Shown: piece by piece, positions 1-10,933 of the stretch
Numbering within the stretch: position 1 is the stretch's first letter
Layout of the letters: the number at the start of each line of letters is the position of its first letter
Assembly: GCA_009760855.2 (NCBI GenBank)
Contig: WPIO01000158.1
Coordinates: forward strand, 64,001-124,000
Direction of reading: 5' to 3'
DNA from: Cristatella mucedo
Lineage: Eukaryota; Bryozoa; Phylactolaemata; Cristatellidae
DNA length: 60,000 nt
Notes under the pieces: model-generated
What the model saw: the letters and a program-made list of their open reading frames with translations, nothing else
Databases searched by the model: none
What the model was told of the DNA's origin: nothing
Made by a program: the position numbers and the translations under genes

Positions 1-74
1 GCCTGACGATGGAAGTGACCGCGGCCGACGAATACGATCGTGATAAAGAGGAAGCTGAAGACGCTACGGGCAAG
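1..74 (+). CDS. possible 3' end of a host exon
   Basis: The third forward frame is open from the window edge and encodes an acidic, charged stretch (EYDRDKEEAEDATGK). It ends at a good splice donor, CAAG|GTGAGC, with the exon ending at 74. Nothing downstream up to the LINE at 676 continues it convincingly, so the next exon would lie elsewhere or be hidden by the repeats. The short length makes this a weak call. It could be a chance open frame next to a donor-like sequence. Confidence 0.35.
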
Positions 75-480
75 GTGAGCATGCGTATGCAACGACGTCA
101 TCCAAAAGCGATTTTGTAACGTGATTTCATTAGTGGTCCAATTAGATCAGTGGTGAAGCACTCAGCGCCATACAATGCAACTCTCCTCGTCGAAGCTCAG
201 TCGAAAAACGAGCTGCCATTTGTAACGCCGAAGGCTCGGCGGAATAGGCTTGACCTGCCGCTTACCTAGCTGTATAGCCTTGCCCCTACTGCCGTTCGGT
301 GCGCGCCTACGCCCTATAAGCTGGCAGCCACGAATCGGGCGTTTCTAGCGCTGACCTGCTTACTGTTACTAAAGGGGGTCATGAGTCCGCTGCGAGAATT
401 GGAAAGCGAGACACACAAATTGGGGATTTTACTGAACTTTATTCGCAAGCACGCAAAGTCGCTGCGCGTCTAGTTCAGCT
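75..480. other. unassigned host DNA
   Basis: If the exon call at 1-74 is right, this is intron. No reading frame, repeat family or RNA structure that I recognise is visible here. Confidence 0.4.
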
Positions 481-675
481 TTATCTCCACACTCCCCGCA
501 CGTTCCCAACAGCACCAACACTCTTGCTGGTGGAATACTTCTCCACTCTAAGCGCGAACCGGAGCCTAAACCCTAACCGGAGAACTAGGACTTCGTTTCC
601 ACCTGTGCGGAAGCAATACCCCAAACACACCAACCTAAGCACCCTTGCGGAGGGAATACTTCTCCACACTTAAGC
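481..675. repeat. minisatellite, left part (about 120-125 bp period)
   Basis: Two degenerate copies of a unit follow each other. Their ends are marked by GGAATACTTCTCCAC near 531-546 and again near 655-670, and each unit includes GAGCCTAAACCCTAACCGG. The same unit reappears at 3920-4040 in the same orientation, so the LINE between them split one array. Confidence 0.7.
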
Positions 676-3600
676 GAAAATGTAATGTAATGTATCTCCG
701 TCAGTAACTCCGCAAAATCATAAAGACCATATGGGTGTTACGCAGGAGAGTTTTGTATAGCGCACTCACAGCCTAAGTGGCTTTCGGTACGCATTCGGTA
801 GCCAACAAACTTCGTCTCACGCAACAAAGAGAAAGTGGGGAGCATTGCAGAGTTAGGAGAGCAGTTGAGGTAGTAAGTAGCATGGAAGTAGCAGTTCAGG
901 ACCGCTGAAAAAGATGTGCCATAGTCGGCAGTTCGAGAGTAGATCTCATTGCGCAAGAATTGTGGAAGCGAGTTCCACAGTCTAGGACCTGCGGATCTAA
1001 AGGTTCTGTCGCCAACTGTCTTTAAGTGGAGGAATGGGACAGCTAATTTATTGTCCACACAGGACCTGAGGGCTCAAACAAGCCGAAACTGATGCAGCAG
1101 CTCAACATGGTATGAAGGAGCCAAGCCGTGGCGGACCTTGTGGGTCAGCATAAGAACTTTGCTCTGCATCCTTTGCTGAACCGGCAACCATCCTAGCTCT
1201 TCCAGCAAAGGTGATACGTGCTTAAACCGCTGGGACTTTAACACCAGCCTTGCAGCCATATTTATACTTCGCTGTAGTGGCATAATAGCTTTCTTTGGTA
1301 GCCCAGCCAAAAGGGAATTACAATAATCAAGCCGAGACCGAACAAAAGAGCTAGTTAAGTTTTTTACAAACCACTGTGGGAGACAGCTTCTAATCTTGGA
1401 TAGGGATCTGATGTGATGGCTAGCTGTAGAGGTAGTCTTCTGAATGAAGCTTTTGAAATTAAGGCAGCTGTCGAAGACGACACCTAGATTACGAGCACGT
1501 GGCGACGGTCGAACAATAGCATCACCTATTAGAACAGCAAAGCCTTTTAATCCAGCCAAACGCTTAGGGTGTCCAATGAGAAGCAGATCGGTTTTATCGT
1601 CATTTAATTTCAGGAAGTTTTCCGACATTCAGGATCGAATATCGGCAAGGCAAGCATTCAGTTTCTCAGTTGCTGCAGCAGATTCCGACGGTTTAAATGA
1701 AAAATACAACTGAGTATCGTCAGCATAGAAGTGATATCCTATTCCATGGGCCTTAATCACTTTTCCCAGAGGTTGCGTATAAATAGAGAACAGCAAGGGA
1801 CCAAGTACAGACCCTTGAGGGACTCCACAGATGACCCTTCTCGTGTCTGAGACCTGACCCCCACACGACACGGATTGAACACGATCAGACAAGTATGATT
1901 TAAACCACGCCAGTGCTTCGTCTGCCAGACCGATCGTTGTTCTCAATCGTTTAAGCAGAACTTCGTGATTAATAGTGTCGAAGGCAGCAGACAGATCTAG
2001 CAGAGCTAGGGCAGTGACATTCCCGTCGTCGTTGCCACGTAGAATGTCATTGTTAACATGGAGGAGAGCAGTTTCAGTGGAGTGCTGCCTCTTGAAACCT
2101 GATTGAAATTTTTCTGACATTCCATTATTTTTAAGATGTTCAACCAGCTGCTTAGCAATAATTTTTTCAAGAATCTTTGATAAGAACGGAAGAAGGGAAA
2201 CTGGACGATAGTTTGCTAGGACCTCTGTGTTTAATCCAGTACTTTAATGAATAGGTCTAACGATTGCCGATTTGAAGGACTTCGGGACGACCCCTTTTCC
2301 CAAAGAAGCATTAAAAATCTTGGTTACGGCAGGGCTAAGTTGGTCTGCTAGTGAAGACCACAGAGATGAAGGTATAGGGTCTTCAGGAGACGAGCTCTTT
2401 TTGCTACACCTTATTAAGGCAGCCACATCACAGGCAGAAACATCAGAGAACCTTTTAAGAAAGGTCACAGGTTGAGGAACGGCGATTGCTTTGGTCGGAG
2501 GGGGCCTAATGGACGCACGAATGTGCACAATTTTTTCAGTAAAGAAGGATGAAAACTTTTCGGCTGAGCCCTTAATATCTGGGGAGTCAGACCTGGCAGC
2601 ATTGGCCAGTAAATGGTTTACTGTCTTATAAATCTGTTTAGTGTCCAACTGGCAGGAATTCAGTGTTCTAATGAAAAAAGAAGCCCTGGCTTTTTTAAGC
2701 TTTCGGTTGATAACTCGAAGGAAGTCTTTAAAATTGACTAGGTCTGCATCAGACCCCGATTTCTTGAAACGACGTTCCAGCCTGAGCTTAACACGGCGCA
2801 TCTTAAGGAGTTTTTTTGTAAATTGAAAGCAATCTCGACGACTTTGAACACGGATAGAGCAAACGGGAGCATGCTTGTCAAGAGCACTCCTGAGTGTCAT
2901 GTTCATCGCATTAGTGAGGGTATCGAGGCTGCCGGTCGAGTCTGAATGCAGATCAAGAAGGCCTGCATCACAAACCGATTTCAAAAACTTGTCCAAGTCA
3001 ATGCTTTGTAAGTTACGTCGTTTGGCAAATTCGACATTGCCCTGTACGTACGAGGGAGCAGGAACAGTAAACGAGACCGAACAAAGATCTGAGAGGGTCA
3101 GTGGGCACATCACAAGGTCAGTGGGGAGGACATCCTTAGTGATCGCGAGATCTAGAATGTGGCCACCGACGTGGGTGCTAGGATTAACGTGCTGGGCCAA
3201 ACCAAAATTCTCCAGACAGTCAAGAAATGAGCGGACCTGGCTGCTGCTAGGGTTGTCAACGTGAATATTGAAGTCTCCTACAATCAGTAGCAGCCTGTCA
3301 CACAAATATTTTAGCGAGAAACTCGGTAAACTCCTCTATAAACAGGTTTAGACATCCAGAAGAAGGCCGGTATGCCACAACGGTGAGAGGCATTGTCTTT
3401 GATGAAGACCTGATAGCAACCGATTCAAGCGATGACCCGTGCGAGAAACTGCACATTTTATAGCCAAACGATTCGCGAACAACAATTGCAACCCCGCCAT
3501 CAACCTTGTGAGAACGCATGGACTGATAGAATGAGAACCCGGGTGGATTGGTCTCGGAAATACAGCTACTGGAACAAGGCGTCATCCAGGTTTCGGTAAG

Positions 3601-3919
3601 CAGAAATGCATCTAGCTTCTCCTGGACCACCTGATCGCGGATAAGTAAGCCCTTGGTTTTTAGCGAGCGGACATTTAGTATGCGGAATTTACGAGGCTGT
3701 CTAACAACTGGGCGACGTGATGAAGTGGCTCGTATTCTCTACCGTTTGCGTCCGGCCTGGCGGACGCTGGCTCTTCGAATTTGAATTGGACCTTGGTAAC
3801 GGCCGTGGGACGACGTTTAACAACGTGCTGGGCTACAGCGGGTGGGCTACTACCGAAACAAGTACTATTTAGCGCTTTAAACTTACGAGTCGTAGGTTTG
3901 ATTGCCGAGCTGTTGATGG
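676..3919 (-). mobile_element. LINE-A, L2/CR1-like non-LTR retrotransposon, long copy
   Basis: This is a non-LTR element read on the minus strand. Its 3' end at the left carries the short tandem tail (ACATT)n that recurs at the ends of other LINE-A copies in the window (near 16331 and 30920). Endonuclease and reverse transcriptase regions are both present, so at about 3.2 kb it is the longest copy here. Its right end falls at the return of the minisatellite sequence. The stretch 3720-3919 is the least certain: it has no recognisable domain and may be 5' sequence or the end of a first ORF. The copy is inactive, with one frameshift and several stops. Confidence 0.85.
738..3720 (-). pseudogene. 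LINE-A ORF2, endonuclease plus reverse transcriptase, broken
   Basis: Reading from the right, the apurinic-like endonuclease shows LLTETWM, GGVAIVVRESF, VAYRPSSG and LLIVGDFNIH (3690-3250). The linker to the polymerase follows. The reverse transcriptase shows [35 protein letters not shown] and the catalytic YADD in [10 protein letters not shown] (about 2060-1720). The C-terminal region carries the signature SAGPRLWNSLPQFLRN (about 1000-950). The frame shifts near 3300, stops at about 2244, and is broken again near 1629 and 1060, so no full protein can be made. The order and motifs fit the L2/CR1 clade. Confidence 0.85.
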
Positions 3920-4040
3920 GAACCCGAGCCTAAACCCTGACCGGAGAACTAGAACTCGGTTTCCACCAGTGCGGCAGGAATACTCCACACACGCCACCTC
4001 AAGCACTCTTGCGGAGGGAATACTTCTCCACACTGGGGCT
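3920..4040. repeat. minisatellite, right part
   Basis: One further unit of the 481-675 array, containing GAGCCTAAACCCTGACCGG and GGAGGGAATACTTCTCCACACT. It is separated from the left part only by the LINE-A insertion. Confidence 0.7.
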
Positions 4041-4282
4041 GCTCACAAGTATAATATTTTCTTATTGTAGCATTAATTCTAATACATTAGAAAAAGAGAG
4101 ACCAACAAAATTATATTCGTTTGTTAAGAAACACTTAAAAAAGGATGTTCTACTTCATGTTTACATCAATGTTTAGACTATGAAGCTATTTTTGTTAGTT
4201 CAAAACTATTGCCACAAATAAAGGTAAACGTAAAGCAACAAAGCTAAAAGAGTTGATTGCCCTAATTGTTCATTTATATTTC
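4041..4282. other. left end of the viral block, no gene recognised
   Basis: AT-rich sequence continuous in composition with the viral block. Short broken frames exist on both strands but none matches a family I know. It may hold a remnant of a terminal gene or terminal repeat. Confidence 0.4.
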
Positions 4283-5154
4283 TCAGGAGGCTATATAACT
4301 AACCAAGAGGTTTACCTTTATATATCCAAGATTTTTAATGAAATAATAATCAGTAGATACTCTACGAAAATAAGCATAACACTCTATGTCAACACCTCCA
4401 CTTGCAGAAGTATTTATAGCTCTTATTTCACCAGATACAACAGTTGTATCACTATTAGGTCTGAGAAATACACAATTAGATCCTCCATCAACCATATCTC
4501 TTAATATGTGAATAAAAATAGGTGAAGGTGTTTTATTTGTCCATGAACAAGGAACTGATAGATTTATAATTGAATTCAATGTTTTAGGATTCATTGAGAT
4601 TTGTATTACTTCTGTTATTTTTTTAACTATTTTATCTACATAAGATTTAATTGCAACATCACTAGGATTTACCGGATCTGTAACATCTGTTATTGAATTT
4701 CCATCCATAGTAATATTTGTTGTTGAAGCAAATGCTTTTAGTAATACATCACGTTTCATTCCTCCATAAGTAACACAATAATCATCATTTAATACAACTG
4801 GATTAGCATCACCTGAATTCCAATAAGTAGATGTTATAGCATTACTATTCATATTTAAATCTCCTAACATCGTATCACCTTTTTTTTAGAATAACTATTT
4901 ATCTGACTAACATTAACACCATCAGTAGGATTGACTCCTGCACCAAGATTAGTAATAGGTTTACCAGCAAGATTTAGTGATACTCCTGACTGAATTAGCA
5001 ACAAAATTAGCATCAGCATAAGATTTTGTTACTGCATCCTTATTATTTATTGGATCATCTAAATTTTTAACTCTATTTCCATTTGCACTAAGATCTGATA
5101 ATATATATCCATTAGTTTTTGAAACATAATATTTGAATTAAACTTTGCAGTCAT
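4283..5154 (-). pseudogene. tail-fibre-like repeat protein, broken
   Basis: The protein is built from repeats of the type found in phage and large-DNA-virus fibre proteins: a small beta turn with NGN or GN, then (D)P-N-x-x-D-x-x-x-x-S-Y. Visible copies are LDDPINNKDAVTKSYADAN, an AGVNPTDGVNVSQINSY unit, and VTDPVNPSDVAIKSYVD. The C-terminal half (about residues 100-195 of the 4870-4283 frame) is beta-rich and could be a tip domain. The first ATG at 5154 overlaps the end of the nuclease gene by 17 nt. The frame shifts at least twice between 5130 and 4880, while 4870-4283 is one open frame of 195 codons. A role in host attachment is inferred from the repeat type only. Confidence 0.65.
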
Positions 5155-6009
5155 CTATATATTCATTGATTACTATTTTACGTCTTTCTAGAACTTCTCT
5201 AACAATTGGTATTATTCTTGCAAACCTTCCATAATCATCTTCCACAACGACTTGTATTTCTACTTTTTTCTATATAACATTTTATATCATAACCATTACT
5301 TTTTTATTTGAAAAACGACCATAATCAGAAAATTTTATTAAATTCAAAATCATAGTATTTCTCATCCTTAAGAAGTAAGATAAATAGCGGTATTCTTATT
5401 TGCATGTCAAACACATAATTAGCAGGAACTCTAACAGTTCCAGCTGCTATATAAACCAAAGGTTTTTTCTCACACATTAATCCAGGAACAAAGATTTCAA
5501 ACTCTAAATAGAAACATCTACTTAATTTAGTTCATGTAATCCAAGCAAATATTGAGCTAAATATTGTTTTGGTATGAAATTTTCAACAATACTTCTACTC
5601 TTTAAGCATGTTATCTCAATCAATGTATCTTCATCTATAATTCCATCTGGAGACTAACGATAAACTCCATCGCTAGTAAAATACTTATTTTAATTCTCAA
5701 TCTTTCTATCTAGTTTCATTTCTAGAAATTTAGCAGCAATAGGTTCAAATACCTTTCCAAACAAAATTTAAGGAAATCTAACAGGAGAGTTATTAGAAGT
5801 ATATTTCTTATTTTCTATTTTCTGTTTACAATTAATTCAATATCACAATCAATTTGTGAACCAAAAACCATATCATTTCCTAAAACAGAATAAACTTCTG
5901 ATCCACCAATATTTAATGACATAGCTCTTTTCCACTCATCTGAACCTTGAATAAAATTGTTTTTTGCATTATATTTAGAAATTATAATTTGATTAAAAAT
6001 ATTGTCCAT
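5138..6009 (-). pseudogene. YqaJ/lambda-exonuclease-like PD-(D/E)XK nuclease, broken
   Basis: YqaJ-type proteins are alkaline exonucleases used in viral recombination and genome processing. Near the start, QGSDEWKRAMSLNIGGSE fits the family's Q-G-(T/S)-x-x-W...R...(T/G)-x-S/G-E block. Further on, GKVFEPIAAKFLE matches the G-x-x-x-E-P helix. SPDGIIDED followed by IEITCLKS matches the catalytic S-P-D-G...E-x-K/C core, and IPKQYLAQ the P-x-x-Y-x-x-Q strand. The family residue K of E-x-K is T here. Start ATG at 6009 overlaps the capsid stop by 17 nt. The frame carries several stops and shifts (near 5815, 5730, 5650 and 5530), so it is not functional. Usual length of about 290 residues fits. Confidence 0.7.
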
Positions 6010-7495
6010 CATTAATAAACATTCCTTTACTACAACTAAAGTTAGCTCCATTACCATTATATTCTAATTCAGCAGTGTTCTCGCAAATAGTCACAGAGCG
6101 AGTTAGAAGTGTATTAGTTGTATTATGAAGAGTAGAATCGAATTCAATAGTTACATCCACTTTTGATGTTACTCTAAGAGGCTCACCATTGTGACGCAGA
6201 TCAACTACATGAATAGGATAAAGTGACAACCATTCAGGATAAGTAACACCAACAGGTTCAGTAACTTCATTAATACCAAGATATTATTTTCTGAATGTTG
6301 TGAAATCCATATATTCCGGAGAACATTTCTCAAGATTTGGTGGACAAGTTCTTGCAACAGCAGGGTATTGTATAGATCCATTAGCAAGTGATCCATATCA
6401 CAGTGATTGTAAGTGCAAGGATTTTCTGTATAATCGTTGTATTTATTGTAGTTTTTAGCTGCAACGATTAGCCATCTAACTTTATTAATTGTATTTTGAA
6501 CTGATAGTGTTTTCGTAAAGTTAGTACCTTGATTCAGACTATTTGTGGTAATATTTTCATAACGTCTAACTCTGTAGTTAAGTCTTATTTTCTTTGATTT
6601 TTCACTTGAAATATCAGCAAGTGCTCGTTGAACACTTTCTGTAGGAGTTACACCTGGTACCATCAACCTCATTTTTGACATTAAAATTCTGAAGCTACTT
6701 CAAACTCTATCTCCATTAGCTAGAGCATCACCTCTAGTATAAATAGCAATTGGTTGATTTGAAGTAAGGTCTGTTGCACCAGTCATAATAGCATCACAAT
6801 CCATTCCACCAACACGAGTCATTTCAAGTGTAAAAGGAATATTATACAGAATTGTATTCATATCTGCACAGAATTCAAAAGTTCGGGATAGTGGAAGTGC
6901 AATACTAAACGTTCCTACTGTATCAAGAAGATCGTTTATAAGAGCTCTCCTATAAATTAATCCATTATTTGAACTAGATGCTCCAGAAGCAGCAGGGCTA
7001 GAATAAGTATTACCTGAAGTCATATCATCCAATGGATTTGCTTTATCTTTTTTCCAACCAGCTGCAAGACCTTCAGTTCTATTATAATCATTTGGATAAC
7101 ATAGAAGTTCCATTAACGTTGAAACACTTCCAACTCCTTGTGATAGTGAAAGGCTTTCAATTTCTTCAGTGCCAAGTCTAACTTTCATACTATTAAACAT
7201 CCACGCACCTGCATTGTTAACAAGACCTACAGCAAGATTTCTGCTAGGAACACCATATGCACCACCAGCAGTAGTTTGTACTTGCAGTTGCCCTTCAAGC
7301 AGTAGATATGCATCAGAGAGAAGATAACACGTTTGTTGCTTACCAGGAACAATGAATGTAACTAATTTATCAGCAATAGTATCAGTTTCATTTCCATTCA
7401 TTTGATAAAATTCTCGTATTGATAATCTCTAAGCTTATAAGCGGGAAATCAGGATCACCCAACTCGAGTATACTATCGATTGGTGCACTTGCCAT
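5993..7495 (-). pseudogene. major capsid protein candidate (double jelly roll), broken
   Basis: At about 500 codons this is the right size for a Polinton-type capsid protein. The best preserved part (7401-6700) has GAWMFNSMKVRLGTEEIE, a beta-rich first half, and LYNIPFTLEMTRVGGMD. The second half ends with YPIHVVDLRHNGEP and VDVTIEFDSTL, like the C-terminal jelly roll of such capsids. The start at 7495 (MASAPIDS) is chosen because a TATA-GAGAA box abuts it. There is a frameshift near 7430, an in-frame TGA at 6700-6702 (the frame stays open on both sides), and another shift near 6375 with a stop near 6282. Assignment rests on size, gene order and fold-like patterns; a structure search would decide. 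Confidence 0.65.
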
Positions 7496-7510
7496 TTCTT
7501 CTCTATAAAA
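7496..7510 (-). promoter_or_regulatory. promoter-like box of the capsid gene
   Basis: On the minus strand TTTTATAGAGAAGAA runs directly into the ATG. It is a looser version of the TATATAGAAA box seen before other genes of the element. Confidence 0.5.
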
Positions 7511-7553
7511 AAAACTAAAAATTAATTTCTAATTTTAATATATAATCCAGCTC

Positions 7554-8123
7554 CTATTTTTTCCTCATACCACCACCATTACCATCAGGTCTACTAACAT
7601 AAGGAAAAACAGCTTTCTCTTTAATTACTTTGTCTATTTCTATATATGCCTTTTGGATCATTCTCTTTAAGAGTGTCTTAATAGTCTTCTACTTCAGCTT
7701 CTTCTTCCATTTTTGCTTTTCTACCCTTTTTATATTTTGGTTGATGTTTTTCTAACATAGCACGTTTAATCTCAAGATCCATCTCTTAAATCTTTCTATC
7801 ATAATCTTCTTTCTTTCTTTTCTCAAGCTCAAGCTCATATTCAAGTTCTTTCTTTCTCTTTTCTTCTATAAGTTTATTATCCATATCTCTACGTTTGTTA
7901 GCATATTCTTGATCTATCTTTTCTTACTTTCTTTGTAGTTCAATCAGTTTTCTTACTTGATGCATTTCAATACCTTTGTTGGCAATGTTCATACTTAGAC
8001 CTGCTAATCCAGTTACCACAGTGCTACTTTACCAACACCATCAATTACTTTATCTAGTAATCCAGATCCATGATATTTACCTCCATGTATTCTACCATGA
8101 CCAACTCTCCAGTAGCTACCCAT
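7554..8123 (-). pseudogene. glycine-rich, coiled-coil virion-type protein, broken
   Basis: About 190 codons. The N-terminus is rich in Gly and His (GHGRIHGGKYHGSGLLDKV), followed by a hydrophobic stretch. From about residue 55 there is a long charged helix predicted as coiled coil (KKELEYELELEKRKKEDY, and KHQPKYKKGRKAKMEEE). The end is short and basic (GGGMRKK, then TAG at 7554-7556). The start at 8123 directly follows TAATATAGAGCA, and that box contains the stop of the upstream gene. Several frameshifts or stops interrupt it (near 8035, 7925, 7790 and 7680). No family is recognised; its place between minor virion genes and the capsid suggests a virion component. Confidence 0.55.
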
Positions 8124-8132
8124 TGCTCTATA

Positions 8133-8980
8133 TTACTTTGAAATTTCTATTGTTGCAACTACATCAGTAATGATATTTACAGTACTTCCACTTTGATCGC
8201 TTAGACTTATCGCTTGCACTTATTGAATATATATCACCACGTGTTGGTAAATACAATATATTTTGAATACGTAGATCAACCTTATCTCCAGGATTTATAT
8301 CATTAATATCAATAATATATAAAGATGAATATTGCTCTAAAATCCTTTTCTTCTTTCTATATAATTCCTAAATGGATCAACTAAATCACAATCTACACTA
8401 ATCCATCTTATTTCTTTATCTGGTAATACCATTTTATTCCAAGCTTTATAAATTCCAGTGAGATACATAGCTTTTTCTATTGCTTCATATGGTGTTCCAC
8501 CAACATCTGCTCCATTAAATGACCCTTGTTGATTTTAATTGAAACCTAATGTATCTCGAATTGAATTTATTCCCCCAGAAGCATTGCTTCCAAGTAAAAC
8601 AACATAATCTGGTGTTACTTGCATTTATACTTTTTTCATCTGTATCAACACTAAATTCTATTCCACTACTATTTCTAGCATTAGAATTCTAAAACGTGCT
8701 ATTTTTAGCTAAACCATTATTAAGAGCATTAACAATCTTAACTGTTATCATAATACCTTTGTGGAATTATTATAGAAAAAGCTCATACACTTGTAAGGTG
8801 TGGTTTTTACCAAAGCATATCATTTACACCAGTAGTAACATTTGATATTGTTCTATTAGTATAAGTAAACTCTACTCTGCGTAAGCCAATTTTATTATAA
8901 CCTGAATCCGATCTAAGTATAATTGGTGGAACTAATGCTTTTGATTCTGAACTGGTTGTTCCAGTTAATCTTATAGACAT
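8133..8980 (-). pseudogene. putative minor virion protein, broken
   Basis: About 280 codons, starting MSIRLTGTTSSESKALVPP at 8980 after an ATATAAGAAA box and stopping at 8133-8135. The first 57 residues are open; the remainder is spread over shifted frames with recognisable pieces such as VDLRIQNILYLPTRGDIYS and GGTPYEAIEKAMYLTGIYK. The beta-rich composition and position directly upstream of the glycine-rich gene suit a minor capsid or penton-like role, but no motif proves it. The gap to the neighbours is about 10 nt on each side. Confidence 0.5.
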
Positions 8981-8989
8981 TTTCTTATA

Positions 8990-9909
8990 TTAAACTTCAT
9001 GAATTTCTATAACCACTGTAATTTGTTGAGAAATAAAATCTAATACTTTCAAATTCTCATCAGTAACAGTAATTTTCTTATATCAGAAATAGAATCACTG
9101 GTAGTATAATGATATTCACTAGTATTTGGTTCATGAACCGTTTGTTCTCATGGATAGAAATTGTAAGCAAAACTTCTTAATAATTGAGTTTATTTTCCAT
9201 TTATAAAACTTGTTCCACAAGCAACCATATCACAATTAACAAGTATAAGATTTAGATCACAAACAAAAACTTTCTTTTCAGAAGTGAACTTAACATTAGG
9301 TATACAAACTACTTTATTTGTTATACTTGGATACATTTTTGAAAAGTTTGAATCAGTTGTATAAGCAGAACTAGTAAATGCAAATATACTAGAAATAATA
9401 GATTTATTAGCAAGAAATGTCCAACCAACTGGCATTTTAATCCAAGAAGTAGAAGTAGCAGTATCAACACCTAGGTCAAATTTATCTGTAGTTGCACCTG
9501 ATTGTGTAATAGAGTTTTTAATCATATCTGCAATACCAATATTTACAGCATCCGATATAGCAGAATAAATTCCAAGTCCTATTGTTATTGTCTTTTCTGA
9601 CCCACCAGAAACTCTATAAACAAAAGTAATATTAGTATCTTTAATATTTCTTATAGAGTTAGTTCCAAAGAACTTCTTAAAACAAATCCTAAAATTTATT
9701 TTATTTCTTAATGAAATTGTTTTGTCAATATAAGTCTTAGTAGTATTAGTATTTCCTGTTATATTAAATACATATCCTTCTTTACCTTATTGACTAGATT
9801 TTCTAATACTTTCAAAACTCTTAAATATATCATTAACACTTTTCAACAAATCACTCATTTCTATAAAACTCTTAAATATATCATTAACACTTTTCAATAA
9901 ATCACTCAT
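8990..9909 (-). pseudogene. putative virion protein with duplicated N-terminus, broken
   Basis: About 306 codons from MSDLLKSVNDIFKSF at 9909 to a stop at 8990-8992. It is unusually readable: one frame runs through almost the whole gene, broken by an in-frame TAA near 9788, a TAA at 9190-9192, a TGA near 9150 and a late frameshift near 9080. The middle (9525-9193) is an open beta-rich stretch with MPVGWTFLANKSIISSIF and VVCIPNVKFTSEKKVFV. The first 17 residues are present twice because of a 51-bp tandem duplication. No family recognised. The tight packing with virion-type genes argues for a structural role. Confidence 0.5.
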
Positions 9910-9915
9910 TTCTAT
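9814..9915. repeat. 51-bp tandem duplication over a start codon
   Basis: Copies 9814-9864 and 9865-9915 differ at one base. The unit covers the box, the ATG and the first codons of the 9909 gene, so the gene has two boxes and two in-frame ATGs (9909 and 9858). Confidence 0.9.
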
Positions 9916-9920
9916 ATATC
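9910..9920 (-). promoter_or_regulatory. promoter-like box overlapping an upstream stop
   Basis: GATATATAGAA precedes the ATG at 9909. The stop codon TAG of the upstream core-like gene (9912-9914) lies within the box. Confidence 0.6.
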
Positions 9921-10933
9921 ATATAAAAGTTTATTTATCTTTGCAACATAAGACTTTGGAACTTTTCTAGACCTAGCAAGATAATCGACAGCACTACACA
10001 CTAATAGAATTTACAACTCCTTTATTTCCAGCAGCAAGTTCACGAATCCATACATCAATCTTATCAAAAACTTCTTTTTCAAACTACTTGCAACTAATGG
10101 AATTACTTCTACTCCTTCACCTACTGCTTCTGGGTTAAACTTTGGTTTAACATACTCCAAAATTGTTTCTTCTGTTTCTGTTCTTTTCTTTTTTGAATAT
10201 AATTCTGAAAAGACATTGAAAAGAGCACCATCAAATTGTTTTTTCTTTTTTTCATTAAGATTGTTTATAGTATCCCTTACATTGCTAGATACATCACCCT
10301 TAGTAACAAGTTCAAGAAGAATATCTTTACCAGTAATTAGTTTAGGAACAACAAGAGCAGCAGCAATTGCAAGTGGTTCATCTTCTTCCATTTCTTTTGT
10401 TCTTGCTTTTTTTCTCCTTCGTGCGCCAGTAGAAGGATTAACATTAAGATTATCAGTAATTTCTTTCTGAAGTAAATCAATAGAATTTCTTATCTCTGGA
10501 TTAGCTGCATAAGTCTTTGCTTGATTTGCAATCTTAATAACTTTTTAAACTTTTGTTCTTCAATAGCAGCAAATCCTTTTTTTTACTATAGTGGAAATAT
10601 CTGGAGGTGCTTTTTGTTCTAATACTTATTTTTCATTTGTTCACTTTGTTCTATTTGAATTGCAAGTTTTGGTTGAACTTTTTTTAGTTTATCAATAACA
10701 ACATTACCTGAAATATCTTTTGATTTTTTAATAACACATTCATTCAATTCATGTTTTACTCTATCTCTTGCAATCATTTCTGCTTCAATTCTGTGTATTT
10801 CTTGGCTGTTATTAAGTATAGTAGCATCACGTAAACTTTCCAAGTTAGCAAGTTTATTTTCTAAATCCAATGCTTCTTGAACACTTCCTTTGTAAGATCT
10901 ATGTTTACTTGAGTATAACTTTCCATTAATCAT
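9912..10933 (-). pseudogene. basic, helical core-like protein, broken
   Basis: About 340 codons from ATG at 10933 (MINGKLYSSKHRSYKG) to a TAG at 9912-9914. The first 104 residues are an open helical region with charged heptad-like spacing (RIEAEMIARDRVKHELNE). A basic cluster GARRRKKARTKE follows near 10430-10395. Next is a helical stretch (LVTKGDVSSNVRDTINNL), and the C-terminus has RSRKVPKSYVAKINKLLYDI. Frameshifts or stops lie near 10619, 10575, 10540 and 10085. The start overlaps the ATPase stop by 8 nt. The basic patches suit a DNA- or membrane-associated virion core protein, but the family is not recognised. Confidence 0.5.

Noticed and set aside
4041-4282. A retroviral-type integrase remnant at the left end of the viral block
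   Set aside because: His and Cys residues occur in one minus-strand frame, but not in HHCC spacing and without a DDE core nearby.
10216-10470. Plus-strand 84-codon frame with hydrophobic stretches
   Set aside because: Antisense shadow of the core-like gene on the minus strand.
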